Origin: Clostridiales bacterium
GTDB lineage: Bacteria; Bacillota; Clostridia; Lachnospirales; WQUN01
Reading direction: 5' to 3'
Assembly (NCBI GenBank): GCA_031263155.1
Contig: JAISGK010000081.1
Location: 1-64,000, forward strand
DNA: 64,000 nucleotides
In this document: piece after piece, positions 1 to 8,008 of the stretch
Layout: every line of letters begins with the position of its first letter
How positions within the stretch are numbered: position 1 is the first letter of the stretch
The notes under the pieces: model-generated
The model's input: only the letters and a program-made list of their open reading frames with translations
Told to the model about the DNA's origin: nothing
Databases searched by the model: none
Made by a program: the position numbers and the translations under genes

Positions 1-8
1 CGGAGAGT

Positions 9-39
9 ATTTTTTTGAGGAAGAGCTCCTCAAAAAAAT
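9..39. terminator. Perfect inverted repeat, terminator-like
   Basis: A 13-bp perfect inverted repeat (arms 9-21 and 27-39) has a GAGGA/TCCTC core flanked by seven T and seven A, so it could end transcription in either direction. It lies about 20 nt past the stop of the small minus-strand gene ending at 62, which supports a transcript covering that gene and the methyltransferase before it. Confidence 0.7.
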
Positions 40-61
40 CTTCCTCCTACCCTTGACTCCT

Positions 62-241
62 CTACTGAACAGATTTTAGCTTACAGATATTGGCATTTCG
101 GATAGGACAATTAAACTTGCAATCTTCAGCCAGCCCTTGCTGCCCACAATCTCGTTGCAATTCACCCTTACAGGTGATATTATAGGCCGTAGACGCGGAA
201 AATGACCAGCTAAAAAAAGTAAAGGAGGAGCCCAAAAACAT
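62..241 (-). CDS. Possible small Cys-rich protein (59 aa)
   Basis: An open frame of 59 codons begins with ATG directly after the TAG stop of the methyltransferase gene and ends with TAG at 62. The first 20 or so residues are hydrophobic and aromatic (MFLGSSFTFFSW). The C-terminal half holds five cysteines in a pattern resembling a compact metal-binding or disulfide fold: TCKG, RDCGQQG, EDC, NCPIR and NICK. A terminator-like repeat follows the stop. No ribosome binding site is obvious, so expression would depend on coupling to the preceding gene. I do not recognise the family. The N-terminal part may be untranslated, or the frame could be the remnant of a longer gene. Confidence 0.35.
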   Translation of the reverse strand: MFLGSSFTFFSWSFSASTAYNITCKGELQRDCGQQGLAEDCKFNCPIRNANICKLKSVQ

Positions 242-799
242 CTATTTTTTGGCATAGCTTACCGAGCGTTTTTCAGCAGTAAAAACAAAGTATCCATCAA
301 TCTGTTTGACTAACACGCCGCCGAAAATTGAAATGAACTTGTTTTTGTACCAATCCTTCCGCTTTGTGACCATAATCATCTTTCCGCCGATAATAAGACG
401 GTTAAACCCTTTCTCTATAAAGCGCTTGGCTATGCTGAAATCAGTATGGTACGGAGGGTTTGAGAGAATGACCGTGTACCCGGTGTCATCGATGCTATAG
501 AATCCGTTGCTTTGAAAAACTCGAATACCAGCCACATCGTTTAGCAAGGTGTTTTCTCTGGCGATAGCGACAGCCGCTTCATCAATGTCAACCATTGTCA
601 CGCAGCCATCACCAATCAGTTTGGCGGCATAGATACCCACGAAACCATAGCCGCAGCCTAAATCGAGAATCTTATCACCTTGTTGAAACCGCGCGCAGGA
701 AAGCATCGCCCTTGTTCCAGCATCCAGCGCGTTTGGTGAAAACAGGGTTGGGAGGGTTTTGAAGTTCATGTGTATACCGTTCAGTTCTGCAAAAATCAT
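242..799 (-). CDS. RsmC-like SAM-dependent methyltransferase
   Basis: This 185-aa class I methyltransferase has the SAM-binding motif LDLGCGYG near residue 46 and the catalytic SNPPYH motif near residue 113, the NPPY signature of N-methyltransferases acting on nucleic-acid bases. It corresponds to the C-terminal catalytic half of RsmC (16S rRNA guanine-N2 methyltransferase); stand-alone versions of this size are common in Bacillota and also carry YbxB-like names. The ATG at 799 has AAAAAAGGAG seven bases upstream. The exact substrate cannot be read from the sequence. The family assignment is firm; rRNA as the target is inference from the family. Confidence 0.88.
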   Translation of the reverse strand: MIFAELNGIHMNFKTLPTLFSPNALDAGTRAMLSCARFQQGDKILDLGCGYGFVGIYAAKLIGDGCVTMVDIDEAAVAIARENTLLNDVAGIRVFQSNGFYSIDDTGYTVILSNPPYHTDFSIAKRFIEKGFNRLIIGGKMIMVTKRKDWYKNKFISIFGGVLVKQIDGYFVFTAEKRSVSYAKK

Positions 800-816
800 T
801 CAATAACTCCTTTTTT

Positions 817-837
817 AAGGCCCTGAATAAGAGCCTT
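817..837. other. Hairpin in methyltransferase leader
   Basis: AAGGCCC and GAGCCTT form a 7-bp stem (one G-T pair) with a 7-base loop. Read on the plus strand it is followed by TTTTT, like an intrinsic terminator, but no plus-strand gene precedes it. On the minus strand it lies just upstream of the methyltransferase ribosome binding site, so it may be a leader structure. Its role is unknown. Confidence 0.4.
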
Positions 838-1000
838 TTTTATCGTGTCGTTGGGTTTTGGCTACTTATCAAGTTTTCAAAGTTCAACCTTACTGTCCTC
901 CATTATAAGAGCGGCAGAGTCAATTTACTAGACCCTAGTAGCCCATAAACATTATCCTGATGTAACCGCAGGGAAAAATAAAGCGAAAGAGGAAACCAAA

Positions 1001-1516
1001 ATGCGTTTATTCATCGCGATAAATTTCACCGATCGAACAAAGAATGGACTTATCGCCCTGCGTGATGAGTTGCGTTCCCATTCGAAGCGCGGTAATTTTT
1101 CGTATGACGACAACCTGCACCTAACGCTTGCGTTTATCGGCGAGTGCAGTCCGAAGGAACTTGGCAAAGTTAAAACCATTCTTGATACGGTCACTTTTAA
1201 ACCCTTTGAAGTATCAATTGAGCGGCTCGGAACATTTTCACGGGGTACGCTATGGTGGGCGGGTTTGCGTGAGGATAAGCCGCTTATGGATTTACAGCAC
1301 GAAATCGAGTATAAACTCGCTCTTTGCGGCTTTGAAATGGATGGACGCAAGTACCACCCCCATATCACGTTCGGACGGGAAGTTGTGACTGATGCCGCGC
1401 CGTGGAAAATCGAATCGTCCGGCGAAACCGTGACAAGTATTGAACTGATGAAGTCGGAGCGGATAAATGGCAGGTTGACATATACGGCGATTTATGAAAG
1501 GCGGGCGAATAGGTAA
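1001..1516 (+). CDS. thpR: RNA 2',3'-cyclic phosphodiesterase ThpR
   Basis: ThpR (LigT) enzymes belong to the 2H phosphoesterase superfamily. They open 2',3'-cyclic phosphates and were first found as 2'-5' RNA ligases. The 171-aa product has both hallmark HxT motifs, HLTLAFIG near residue 46 and HPHITFGR near residue 122, and the typical N-terminus MRLFIAINF. Length is usual for the family. A purine-rich GAAAGAGGAA lies just ahead of the ATG. The gene stands alone between a minus-strand methyltransferase and a secreted protein, so context adds nothing on the physiological substrate, which is unsettled for most bacterial members. Confidence 0.93.
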   Translation: MRLFIAINFTDRTKNGLIALRDELRSHSKRGNFSYDDNLHLTLAFIGECSPKELGKVKTILDTVTFKPFEVSIERLGTFSRGTLWWAGLREDKPLMDLQHEIEYKLALCGFEMDGRKYHPHITFGREVVTDAAPWKIESSGETVTSIELMKSERINGRLTYTAIYERRANR

Positions 1517-1677
1517 ATGAAAATCGGAATGGATGAGTCGTTATTTTATTCATGCCTGCCAAAACAACAAATATTTACACAATATCCTTTACATACCATA
1601 ACCTTACAGATATAATTATGGGCATATGGTGGCGCCCTTGTCAAAGGCATCGCAAATCTATACCAGGAGACATGTTT

Positions 1678-2991
1678 ATGCGTAAAATCCCACGTTTTTT
1701 CCTTCCGGCCATAGCGGCGCTTCTGTTGCTATGCGTTACCGCGAGCGCGGCGGAACGAACAGCCGCGCAAATCGTCCACGATAAAGGCTTTCAAAACTCC
1801 CTGCTCAGGCGAATTCAAACGGAGATTGACAGACAGTATGGCTCGCAATATAAACTGGAAAACTACTTGCTGAGCTTTGATGACGCATGGACAGACGGCA
1901 AAACGAGATATCTGAATTTTGCGGTTTTAGCGGATTTGACGCCGAAGGCGCAGAGCGAGTGGAACAACAGTCCCTCGACTTCTTTTTTGTACGCTATCGC
2001 CATTGATTCCTATTTGAGCGGCGGTGAGTTAAGCGTGGCGTACAACGCAAAACTCTACACGCGCTCAAGCACCTCCACACAGGTGGATCTTTCGCCGTTT
2101 ACGAGCACCGGCGGCGCGAATGTATCCGTCAAATCAAGCGGTATTGATAAGATAGCTTCCTTCGGTATAGCGCCGGCAAACCCCAGGCATTACATTGAAT
2201 TGTTAAACGGCCAGTATCTATTAAGCTATGACGATGCCTTCCGCTCTGATCCAAACGTGCCCCAATTCACTTACGACGGAAATTATAAACCATTGTTTAT
2301 CAACGGCGCTTTGGCGCAATCCGATGTAAAGACCGTGAATGACCGCACGCTCGTACCGGTGCGGGCCATCGTCGAGGGGCTTGGCGGTCATATAGAATGG
2401 GATGAAAAAGCGCGTAAAGTAACCGTTGATAAAGACGGTGTAATAATTGAAATGACAATAGGCAGCAAAACAGTCAGGGTTAACGGCCAATCGCGAACAA
2501 TTGATGTGGCGCCGAATATTTATAATGACTACACCTACCTTCCCGTGCGTTTTGTGTCCGAAAATTTAGGCGCTAACGTTTCTTGGAATACAGAGCGCGA
2601 TAATATGCTAGTGCAACAGGCGCAAGGGAATGTGTTTGTGGATCAATATGACTCCGCCCTGCCCGCGCGATCGAAAGAAGAAGCGGCAAATCGCGTTAAA
2701 GCGGCGATGAATCAAAATTTCCTCTTTTTTAAAGCGGAGGCGGATAACGAACCCTATCCATATTTTGATCTCCCCGCCATTTACCAACAAATTCAAAATA
2801 ATATTGACAACACAAAAGTCGTGGGAGAGGTTTCCCGCTATTATGTTATTGACTCTGTGCAGCGATTTTATTGTGATAAATACTCGTCTGAAATATTCTA
2901 CGCAGGCAGCTTCGGCGGAGGCGCTTCATGGGTTTCACTGTATTTATACGGAGATTTTTGGGTTTTTGCTAAAGGATATTTCGCCGATTAA
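1678..2991 (+). CDS. Secreted protein with copper amine oxidase N-like domain
   Basis: The 437-aa product starts with a signal peptide (MRKIPRFF followed by a hydrophobic core to about residue 25). A central region near residues 200-310 is a copper amine oxidase N-terminal-like domain, recognised by two paired motifs, VPVRAIVEGLGG and LPVRFVSENLGA, each followed by a W-type strand. In Clostridia and Paenibacillus this domain is a common extracellular module of unknown binding role, not an oxidase. Flanking parts are unrecognised. ATG 1678 is chosen because GGAG at 1666-1669 is 8 nt upstream; ATG 1672 would be only 2 nt away. A strong terminator follows at 3070-3109. Confidence 0.85.
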   Translation: MRKIPRFFLPAIAALLLLCVTASAAERTAAQIVHDKGFQNSLLRRIQTEIDRQYGSQYKLENYLLSFDDAWTDGKTRYLNFAVLADLTPKAQSEWNNSPSTSFLYAIAIDSYLSGGELSVAYNAKLYTRSSTSTQVDLSPFTSTGGANVSVKSSGIDKIASFGIAPANPRHYIELLNGQYLLSYDDAFRSDPNVPQFTYDGNYKPLFINGALAQSDVKTVNDRTLVPVRAIVEGLGGHIEWDEKARKVTVDKDGVIIEMTIGSKTVRVNGQSRTIDVAPNIYNDYTYLPVRFVSENLGANVSWNTERDNMLVQQAQGNVFVDQYDSALPARSKEEAANRVKAAMNQNFLFFKAEADNEPYPYFDLPAIYQQIQNNIDNTKVVGEVSRYYVIDSVQRFYCDKYSSEIFYAGSFGGGASWVSLYLYGDFWVFAKGYFAD

Positions 2992-3069
2992 GTATAGATA
3001 AAAACTCTAATCGCGCGTTTTCACAAAATGATTTTGCTTTCGTAGGGGAGCGCAGTAATACAGCATGTC

Positions 3070-3109
3070 AAAAGCGGCAGGGCTTGAAAAACAACCTTGC
3101 CGCTTTTTT
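3070..3109 (+). terminator. Rho-independent terminator
   Basis: AAAAGCGGCAGGG pairs with CCTTGCCGCTTTT across a short loop and ends in a T run. It closes the transcript of the copper-amine-oxidase-N-like gene and separates it from the tRNA-Gly promoter. Confidence 0.85.
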
Positions 3110-3163
3110 GGCGCGTTCGGCGTGGGATGCTTCCAGTGAATAATTATACATGCAAATCGGCTC

Positions 3164-3192
3164 TTGACAAGTTTGTAATATACTTGTATTAT
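3164..3192 (+). promoter_or_regulatory. Sigma-A-type promoter of tRNA-Gly
   Basis: TTGACA (3164-3169), 17-bp spacer, TATTAT (3187-3192), 13 bp before the mature tRNA. The same TTGACA-17-TATTAT arrangement precedes the tRNA-Met gene. Confidence 0.85.
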
Positions 3193-3204
3193 TACCAGGA
3201 TGTC

Positions 3205-3275
3205 GCGGGTGTAGTTCAATGGCAGAACGCCAGCTTCCCAAGCTGGACGCGTGGGTTCGATTCCCATCATCCGCT
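3205..3275 (+). tRNA. tRNA-Gly (anticodon CCC)
   Basis: A 71-nt cloverleaf with acceptor stem GCGGGTG/CATCCGC, anticodon stem CCAGC/GCTGG around loop TTCCCAA (anticodon CCC, reading GGG), T-arm loop TTCGATT and the U73 discriminator usual for bacterial tRNA-Gly. The 3' CCA is not encoded. The gene stands alone behind its own promoter. The region 2992-3419 otherwise holds only the terminator at 3070-3109 and no gene I can support. Confidence 0.95.
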
Positions 3276-3419
3276 TATCAGACGCGTCGTAGTGTTACTC
3301 CCGTTACTACTTGGCACAGAGTTGCGAAACAACATTATGTATGACACAATATCTTCATGATATCCTCGTGGTAATTGAACGCTGGCGCATTGTCACCATA
3401 CTTTTGGCTTAAACCATGA

Positions 3420-5060
3420 ATGTGCCGGTATGTTGAAACGTTGAAACGTAATACGGGAGTGATAATTGAATTGCGAAGAGTCATCGATCCTCTTTTACAT
3501 AAACCTAATTCGAAATATTATATAGTCCCATTGTTGCTTTCAAAGTTCTTTGTTGGAGTAATCACAGTGATGTTGTGCGCCTGTTCGGGCACTGCCAAAA
3601 CTCCTGGGCCATCTGTCTCGGTATCGGAACTTCCCCTACAAGAATCGCACTCCCCCACGCCTTCTGCCACCCCGGCGCCCGCCCTTCAACCCGTTTCGCG
3701 CTACAATGTGGAACTCACTGTCAGCCCTGTCGAGCGAACCGTCACGGGCATTATGCGCGTGAGTTTTACAAACACAACGCCTCAACCTATGTTTAGCATA
3801 TATATCAACGCGCCCCTTAACGCGTTTGAAAGCGGCTCGCCTGTACCGGAAGAATTTAATGGCAAAACGTACGCTAACGGGTTAGACTACGGTTACATAC
3901 ATATTACCTCGGCTGATGTAGACAACGACCCTGTGCAGGTAAACGTAACAGGTACAGTGATCGAGATCTCTCTTTCCGAGCAGCTGCAACCAAATAATCG
4001 GCTTGAGTTGCGCCTGGGGTTCGAGGCGAAAGTGCCCATGATAAATCACCGAACTGGAGCGAATGAACACGCCATATGGTTTGGTAACTTTTTGCCTACA
4101 TTGGCTGTATACGATGAATTCGGATGGCATACAGAGCCTTATTACTCTATGGGTGATCCTTTCTATACCGAAGCCGCAGACTATAATGTCAGCATCTCTA
4201 CCCCCTTAGACTATATCGTCGTGGGAACGGGCGAGCAAACTACAAGCGCCACGCCCGACACCAAGGTTTCACGCTTTAGCGCCACACTCGCGCGCGATTT
4301 CGCTTTTGCGATTAGCAACGAATATGTTCTTTCCACTTTGACTACCAAAACCGGTGTTTACATCGATTTATACACCTACACTGACATAACAAACAAGGAT
4401 TATGTTCTAACGCTTGCAGAAAAAAGTCTCGACTGGTTTAGCAGTCAGATTAGCCCTTATCCCTTTCAACAATTGGTGATAGCGGAGGTAGGGCTATTTG
4501 GCAGTATAGGTATGGAATATCCTCAAATCGTATTTATAGATTCGGAATATTTGCGAACCAGCGAGAAGTTGGAGTCACTCGCTCACGAGATAGGGCACCA
4601 GTGGTTTTACAACATAATAGGAAATAACCAAATAGACAACGCCTGGATGGATGAGGGCCTTACCACTTTCGTTCAAGAAGGGATATTTGGTTCAAAAGCG
4701 GATATTAATTCTAAAATGTGGGATAATTATTCTTATCTGGAAGATATTTTAACAGAACCGACAGAACCCACCACACGCAGGTTATCCTCGCGCCTGAACG
4801 AATTTACAAAGTGGTCTGATTACTATCGTATACATTACCTGCGTGGCGAGCTGATGTTTTACGCCCTTGCGGAAGAATTGGGCGAAGACGGGTTTAAGCA
4901 GTTTTTGGGCGAGTATTACCGGCGGTTCGCGTTTAAAATCGCTACCCCTGAGGATTTGATCGATACAGCGGAAGACTCAAGCGGACAGGATTTGACGTGT
5001 TTTTTTGACGGCTGGATAAATGACGAAACCTTACCGCCTTTCCCGAACGGAGGAGAATGA
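3420..5060 (+). CDS. M1-family zinc aminopeptidase, probable lipoprotein
   Basis: The central-to-C-terminal part carries the gluzincin signature HEIGHQWF with a downstream glutamate (NAWMDEGLTTF) and a GSIGMEYP motif equivalent to the GxMEN exopeptidase loop, so this is an M1 aminopeptidase-like enzyme. The N-terminus has a hydrophobic stretch ending VMLCAC that reads as a lipobox, followed by a Ser/Pro/Thr-rich linker, so the enzyme is probably tethered outside the membrane. The start is uncertain: ATG 3420 has no ribosome binding site, while TTG 3471 has GGGAG about 11 nt upstream and still yields a complete signal peptide. The stop overlaps the start of the next gene, implying translational coupling. 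Confidence 0.88.
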   Translation: MCRYVETLKRNTGVIIELRRVIDPLLHKPNSKYYIVPLLLSKFFVGVITVMLCACSGTAKTPGPSVSVSELPLQESHSPTPSATPAPALQPVSRYNVELTVSPVERTVTGIMRVSFTNTTPQPMFSIYINAPLNAFESGSPVPEEFNGKTYANGLDYGYIHITSADVDNDPVQVNVTGTVIEISLSEQLQPNNRLELRLGFEAKVPMINHRTGANEHAIWFGNFLPTLAVYDEFGWHTEPYYSMGDPFYTEAADYNVSISTPLDYIVVGTGEQTTSATPDTKVSRFSATLARDFAFAISNEYVLSTLTTKTGVYIDLYTYTDITNKDYVLTLAEKSLDWFSSQISPYPFQQLVIAEVGLFGSIGMEYPQIVFIDSEYLRTSEKLESLAHEIGHQWFYNIIGNNQIDNAWMDEGLTTFVQEGIFGSKADINSKMWDNYSYLEDILTEPTEPTTRRLSSRLNEFTKWSDYYRIHYLRGELMFYALAEELGEDGFKQFLGEYYRRFAFKIATPEDLIDTAEDSSGQDLTCFFDGWINDETLPPFPNGGE

Positions 5061-6253
5061 TGTACGTTACGCTGATAAAAGCCATGCCGCCTAAACGTAC
5101 TATGGGGCTTGATAAGCTGTCTGAGCGTGTTGTAGACGTTTTGGTGGAGCTAGGCTTAAATGTAAAAGAAATAGACTTGTACGATCGAAATATTAGCTTT
5201 TATAATGGTGGCGACGACGAGTCGCTTTCCGACATTATGGAAAACATACGCGATGCGTCCGGTCTAATTTTTGCCGTTTGCACACAATTGCCCGGCGTAC
5301 CCGCTATTCTTCACGCATTGCTGGAGCATTTTAAAAACACGCGTTATGCCGACGCTCTTATGTATAAAAATTGTATGCTGCTGGTCGTTTCGGAAAATGG
5401 CGGCGATCGCGCGTGCCTCGAGCAACTTGCGTTGCAACTGCAATGCTTTAACGCGTTCGATAGCATACGCGTTGGTATGCGCATGAGCGATGCCGCTAAA
5501 GTCGATGCCGAAGACGAGGCGCGCGATGTTTTTGAGCGGCAGTTGGAAGATTATTTTCGCATGGTCCGTCAAAGCCGCAGATTTTTCATACCTGCCGACT
5601 ATATGTGTGACGCCGAGGCAAGAGCTTTACCAAGAGCAGTATCCGCAGACCCAACGGCCAGTGACTCAAGCGGCGACACCATCTTGAGCGAGGACGATTT
5701 AGGGCAATTTGTCGAATCACAGCGCAAAGAATCTGTGGAAGAAGTCACAAAACGCCTTAACTTGAATGACATGGAAAACCACAGCACACACATTAGCGAG
5801 ATATCCAGCTATTTTACAAAAAAGCTGAATGAACACTATCGCGCGGAAACCAGAAAACCAGTATATGTGCATACATCGACACGTGAAAAAGTGGTAGATG
5901 ACGAGGCTCCCAAAGTTATGCAACGCATAGCAAATGTTAAACAGCTTTCACGCAGCCTTACATGTCATTTTCAGCCGCAATTGGCGAATGGGCTTAATGC
6001 TGTCATACAGGTAAGCGTTAGCGGGTCTGATAATTTTTCGGGTTTTTACAACATCAACAATACCCAATGCGAATTTTACGATGGCATGGCAAAAAAGCCC
6101 GACATAACCATATCTGGCGACACGGCGGTATGGGGCGACGTGCTCACTGGCAAATACTCCGCCCAAAAAGCCTTTATGATAGGAAAACTTAAGGTTCGCG
6201 GAAACTATGTTTTGCTCACCAAATTTGATCATATTTTCAAGATGCCTGGATGA
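5057..6253 (+). CDS. Flavodoxin-like fold protein fused to SCP2 domain
   Basis: The 398-aa product begins with a flavodoxin/NADPH-dependent FMN reductase-like half (residues 1 to about 165), with a phosphate-loop-like PPKRTMGLDKLSE and a PGVPAILHALLEHF segment typical of that fold. A middle stretch is probably disordered or helical. The last 100 residues resemble a sterol carrier protein 2 (SCP2) lipid-binding domain (PDITISGDTAVWGDVLTGK, ending in a hydrophobic LKVRGNY strand). It overlaps the peptidase stop by 4 nt and has a GGAGGAG ribosome binding site. A redox domain joined to a lipid-binding domain suggests a reductase for a hydrophobic substrate, but this is inference. I know no characterised homologue. 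Confidence 0.7.
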   Translation: MMYVTLIKAMPPKRTMGLDKLSERVVDVLVELGLNVKEIDLYDRNISFYNGGDDESLSDIMENIRDASGLIFAVCTQLPGVPAILHALLEHFKNTRYADALMYKNCMLLVVSENGGDRACLEQLALQLQCFNAFDSIRVGMRMSDAAKVDAEDEARDVFERQLEDYFRMVRQSRRFFIPADYMCDAEARALPRAVSADPTASDSSGDTILSEDDLGQFVESQRKESVEEVTKRLNLNDMENHSTHISEISSYFTKKLNEHYRAETRKPVYVHTSTREKVVDDEAPKVMQRIANVKQLSRSLTCHFQPQLANGLNAVIQVSVSGSDNFSGFYNINNTQCEFYDGMAKKPDITISGDTAVWGDVLTGKYSAQKAFMIGKLKVRGNYVLLTKFDHIFKMPG

Positions 6254-6508
6254 GAATTGATGCTCTAGATTATTTGAAGTTTGTTGTCATTTGTTGGTGG
6301 GAGTTTAACATTATATGACAATGGGTTTTATATGTTGACATATTAACTCCGAAAATTCTGTGCTGTAGATTTATTTGCGATTAAAATAAAAAAAATCCTA
6401 TAAAATATGTTAGTAAAAACTTGATTTTTACCAAATTCTGTTTTAATATAAATACTGATGGCAGATATTGGACATATCGATTTTGGATACCAGAGTCGGA
6501 GGGGCATA

Positions 6509-7441
6509 ATGGAAAAGAAGATCAAGGTACTGATAGCAGATGACAACGTGCTGCTCTGTGAGATTATTAATAACTACTTGCGCACAAAGAGCGATATTGA
6601 GGTAGTTGACATCGTACATGACGGTGTCGCGGCCTGCAATAAAATTAATGAGCTCAGACCCCATGTTGTCGTGTTGGATTGCGCCATGCCTGTGCTTGAT
6701 GGGCTGGGTGTACTGGAAAAAATAAATAGTGAAAATCTCTACAAACCCGTTTGTATCATGCTTTCTGGTATTCGGCATGACGCAGTTACCAAACGCGCTT
6801 ACGATCTTGGAGCAGAATATTACATAATAAAGCCGTTCGATTTGGATGTATTGGCGGATCGTATACGCATGTTTCGCGGGTTCGAGACGGCAAACTCTTT
6901 CAATGACGCCAACATTGATCTTGCGGACGGCAATGCCGCGCGCATGTCGGCCAATATTGAGTTGTCATCGCGATCAGACACTATTCGCGCAGATATTTTT
7001 AGAAACGAAAACGATCGTTCCATCGTCGCGCGCAATGAGTACGGCCCAACGGCGACAAAACCCATCGATGCAAGCATACCAAGCCTCACTCTGGAAGAAC
7101 GTGTTACCAACCTTTTACACGAAATAGGCGTACCCGCCAACATACGCGGGTATCGTTGTCTGCGCAGCGCAATCATTATAACTGTGCGTAATCTCGATCT
7201 CTTACACTTTGTTACCAAAGAGCTTTACCCTAGCGTCGCGCAGCAACTTAACACCACCCCAAGTTCTGTCGAACGGGCTATTCGTCACGCTATTAGTCTC
7301 GTGTGGGACCACGGCAATACCAGCGCGCTAAACAAGCTTTTTGGGTACAGCATCGAAACGCGGCGCAAGCGTCCTTCCAACAGCGAATTTATTGCTCTTA
7401 TCGCTGATAAATTCCGCCTTGAGAGTAGGCAAAGCGGTTAA
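6509..7441 (+). CDS. spo0A: Sporulation master regulator Spo0A
   Basis: Spo0A is the phosphorelay response regulator that commits cells to sporulation. Residues 1-120 form a receiver domain with acidic pocket ADD (10-12), phospho-acceptor Asp57 (VVVLDCAMP) and KPF. Residues from about 195 form the Spo0A-specific DNA-binding domain, nearly identical to the Bacillus consensus at GYRCLR, TKELYP and SSVERAIRHAI. At 310 aa it is about 40 longer than Bacillus Spo0A; the extra length is a polar linker near residues 125-190. ATG 6509 is chosen for the GGAGGGG at 6498-6504. The usual neighbour spoIVB is absent. The 255 bp upstream (6254-6508) is AT-rich and shows no promoter I would defend. Confidence 0.95.
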   Translation: MEKKIKVLIADDNVLLCEIINNYLRTKSDIEVVDIVHDGVAACNKINELRPHVVVLDCAMPVLDGLGVLEKINSENLYKPVCIMLSGIRHDAVTKRAYDLGAEYYIIKPFDLDVLADRIRMFRGFETANSFNDANIDLADGNAARMSANIELSSRSDTIRADIFRNENDRSIVARNEYGPTATKPIDASIPSLTLEERVTNLLHEIGVPANIRGYRCLRSAIIITVRNLDLLHFVTKELYPSVAQQLNTTPSSVERAIRHAISLVWDHGNTSALNKLFGYSIETRRKRPSNSEFIALIADKFRLESRQSG

Positions 7442-7475
7442 ATCTTACATAGAGCACGATGTAAACAAGCGATAA

Positions 7476-7512
7476 AGAAAAGACGCTGTTAACTAACAAT
7501 AGCGTCTTTTCT
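7476..7512. terminator. Bidirectional terminator between spo0A and rpsT
   Basis: AGAAAAGACGCT (7476-7487) and AGCGTCTTTTCT (7501-7512) form a perfect 12-bp stem flanked by A and T runs between two convergent genes. Confidence 0.85.
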
Positions 7513-7548
7513 GATGCTACCAGTAACGCTTGGCCAATCAACATCCGC

Positions 7549-7812
7549 TTAAGCGGGCTTATTGTTAAGTAGTTTCGCCAAGCGAGATTTCTTGCGAGCG
7601 GCGGTGTTTCTATGATACACCCCTTTGCTCACGGCCTTGTCTATTTCAGATATGGCGCTACGGAACACCGCGTCCACACTGTCAGTGCCGACAGAGATCG
7701 CGTTAATGGCTTTCTTAATTGCCGTTTTAGCGCGAGACTTAACCATTTTGTTTCGCAAGGTCTTTTTTTCGATAACTTTAATACGCTTTTTAGCACTCTT
7801 AATATTTGCCAA
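7549..7812 (-). CDS. rpsT: 30S ribosomal protein S20
   Basis: S20 is a small helical protein that binds 16S rRNA early in 30S assembly. The 87-aa product shows the canonical start [10 protein letters not shown] and basic helices ([30 protein letters not shown]). The initiation codon is TTG, with AAGGAGG at 7821-7827 ideally spaced. Escherichia coli rpsT also starts with UUG, where the weak codon is part of autogenous control, so the same may hold here. A strong promoter lies at 7842-7870. Confidence 0.98.
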   Translation of the reverse strand: MANIKSAKKRIKVIEKKTLRNKMVKSRAKTAIKKAINAISVGTDSVDAVFRSAISEIDKAVSKGVYHRNTAARKKSRLAKLLNNKPA

Positions 7813-7841
7813 TGTTAAACCTCCTTAATTGTTCACGCGCT

Positions 7842-7870
7842 ATTATAGCAGTCTGTGATGAGATCGTCAA
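7842..7870 (-). promoter_or_regulatory. rpsT promoter
   Basis: On the minus strand TTGACG (7865-7870), 17-bp spacer, TATAAT (7842-7847), about 30 bp ahead of the rpsT TTG start. Confidence 0.85.
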
Positions 7871-7890
7871 CGCGTTAAAAGATTTTTTAG

Positions 7891-7935
7891 TGATTATCGT
7901 ATGGTAATCACATGATCTGCAATCACATGATCTGC
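7891..7935. repeat. Tandem 15-bp repeat and palindrome upstream of aldo/keto reductase
   Basis: AATCACATGATCTGC occurs twice without a gap (7906-7920 and 7921-7935). Each copy contains the palindrome ATCA-CA-TGAT. Just upstream TGATTA and TAATCA form an inverted repeat (7891-7910). All lie 12-57 bp before the -35 hexamer of the aldo/keto reductase promoter, so they look like operator or activator sites. The regulator is unknown. Confidence 0.6.
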
Positions 7936-7947
7936 GATAAAAAAGAG

Positions 7948-7976
7948 TTGCATGTTACAAATCCGGAGTGTATAAT
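7948..7976 (+). promoter_or_regulatory. Aldo/keto reductase promoter
   Basis: TTGCAT (7948-7953), 17-bp spacer, TATAAT (7971-7976). The GTG start follows 33 bp later. Confidence 0.8.
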
Positions 7977-8008
7977 ATCTATGAAAACGTGTTAAAGGTG
8001 GAATATTC

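Noticed and set aside
180-270. Plus-strand gene starting near AAAGGAGGAGCC at 221
   Set aside because: The ribosome-site-like sequence is followed by a frame that stops within a few codons.
3007-3270. Minus-strand frame overlapping tRNA-Gly
   Set aside because: It runs across the tRNA and its promoter in antisense. Such MGIEPTRPAWEAGVLPLNYTR-like reads are a classic artefact of tRNA genes.
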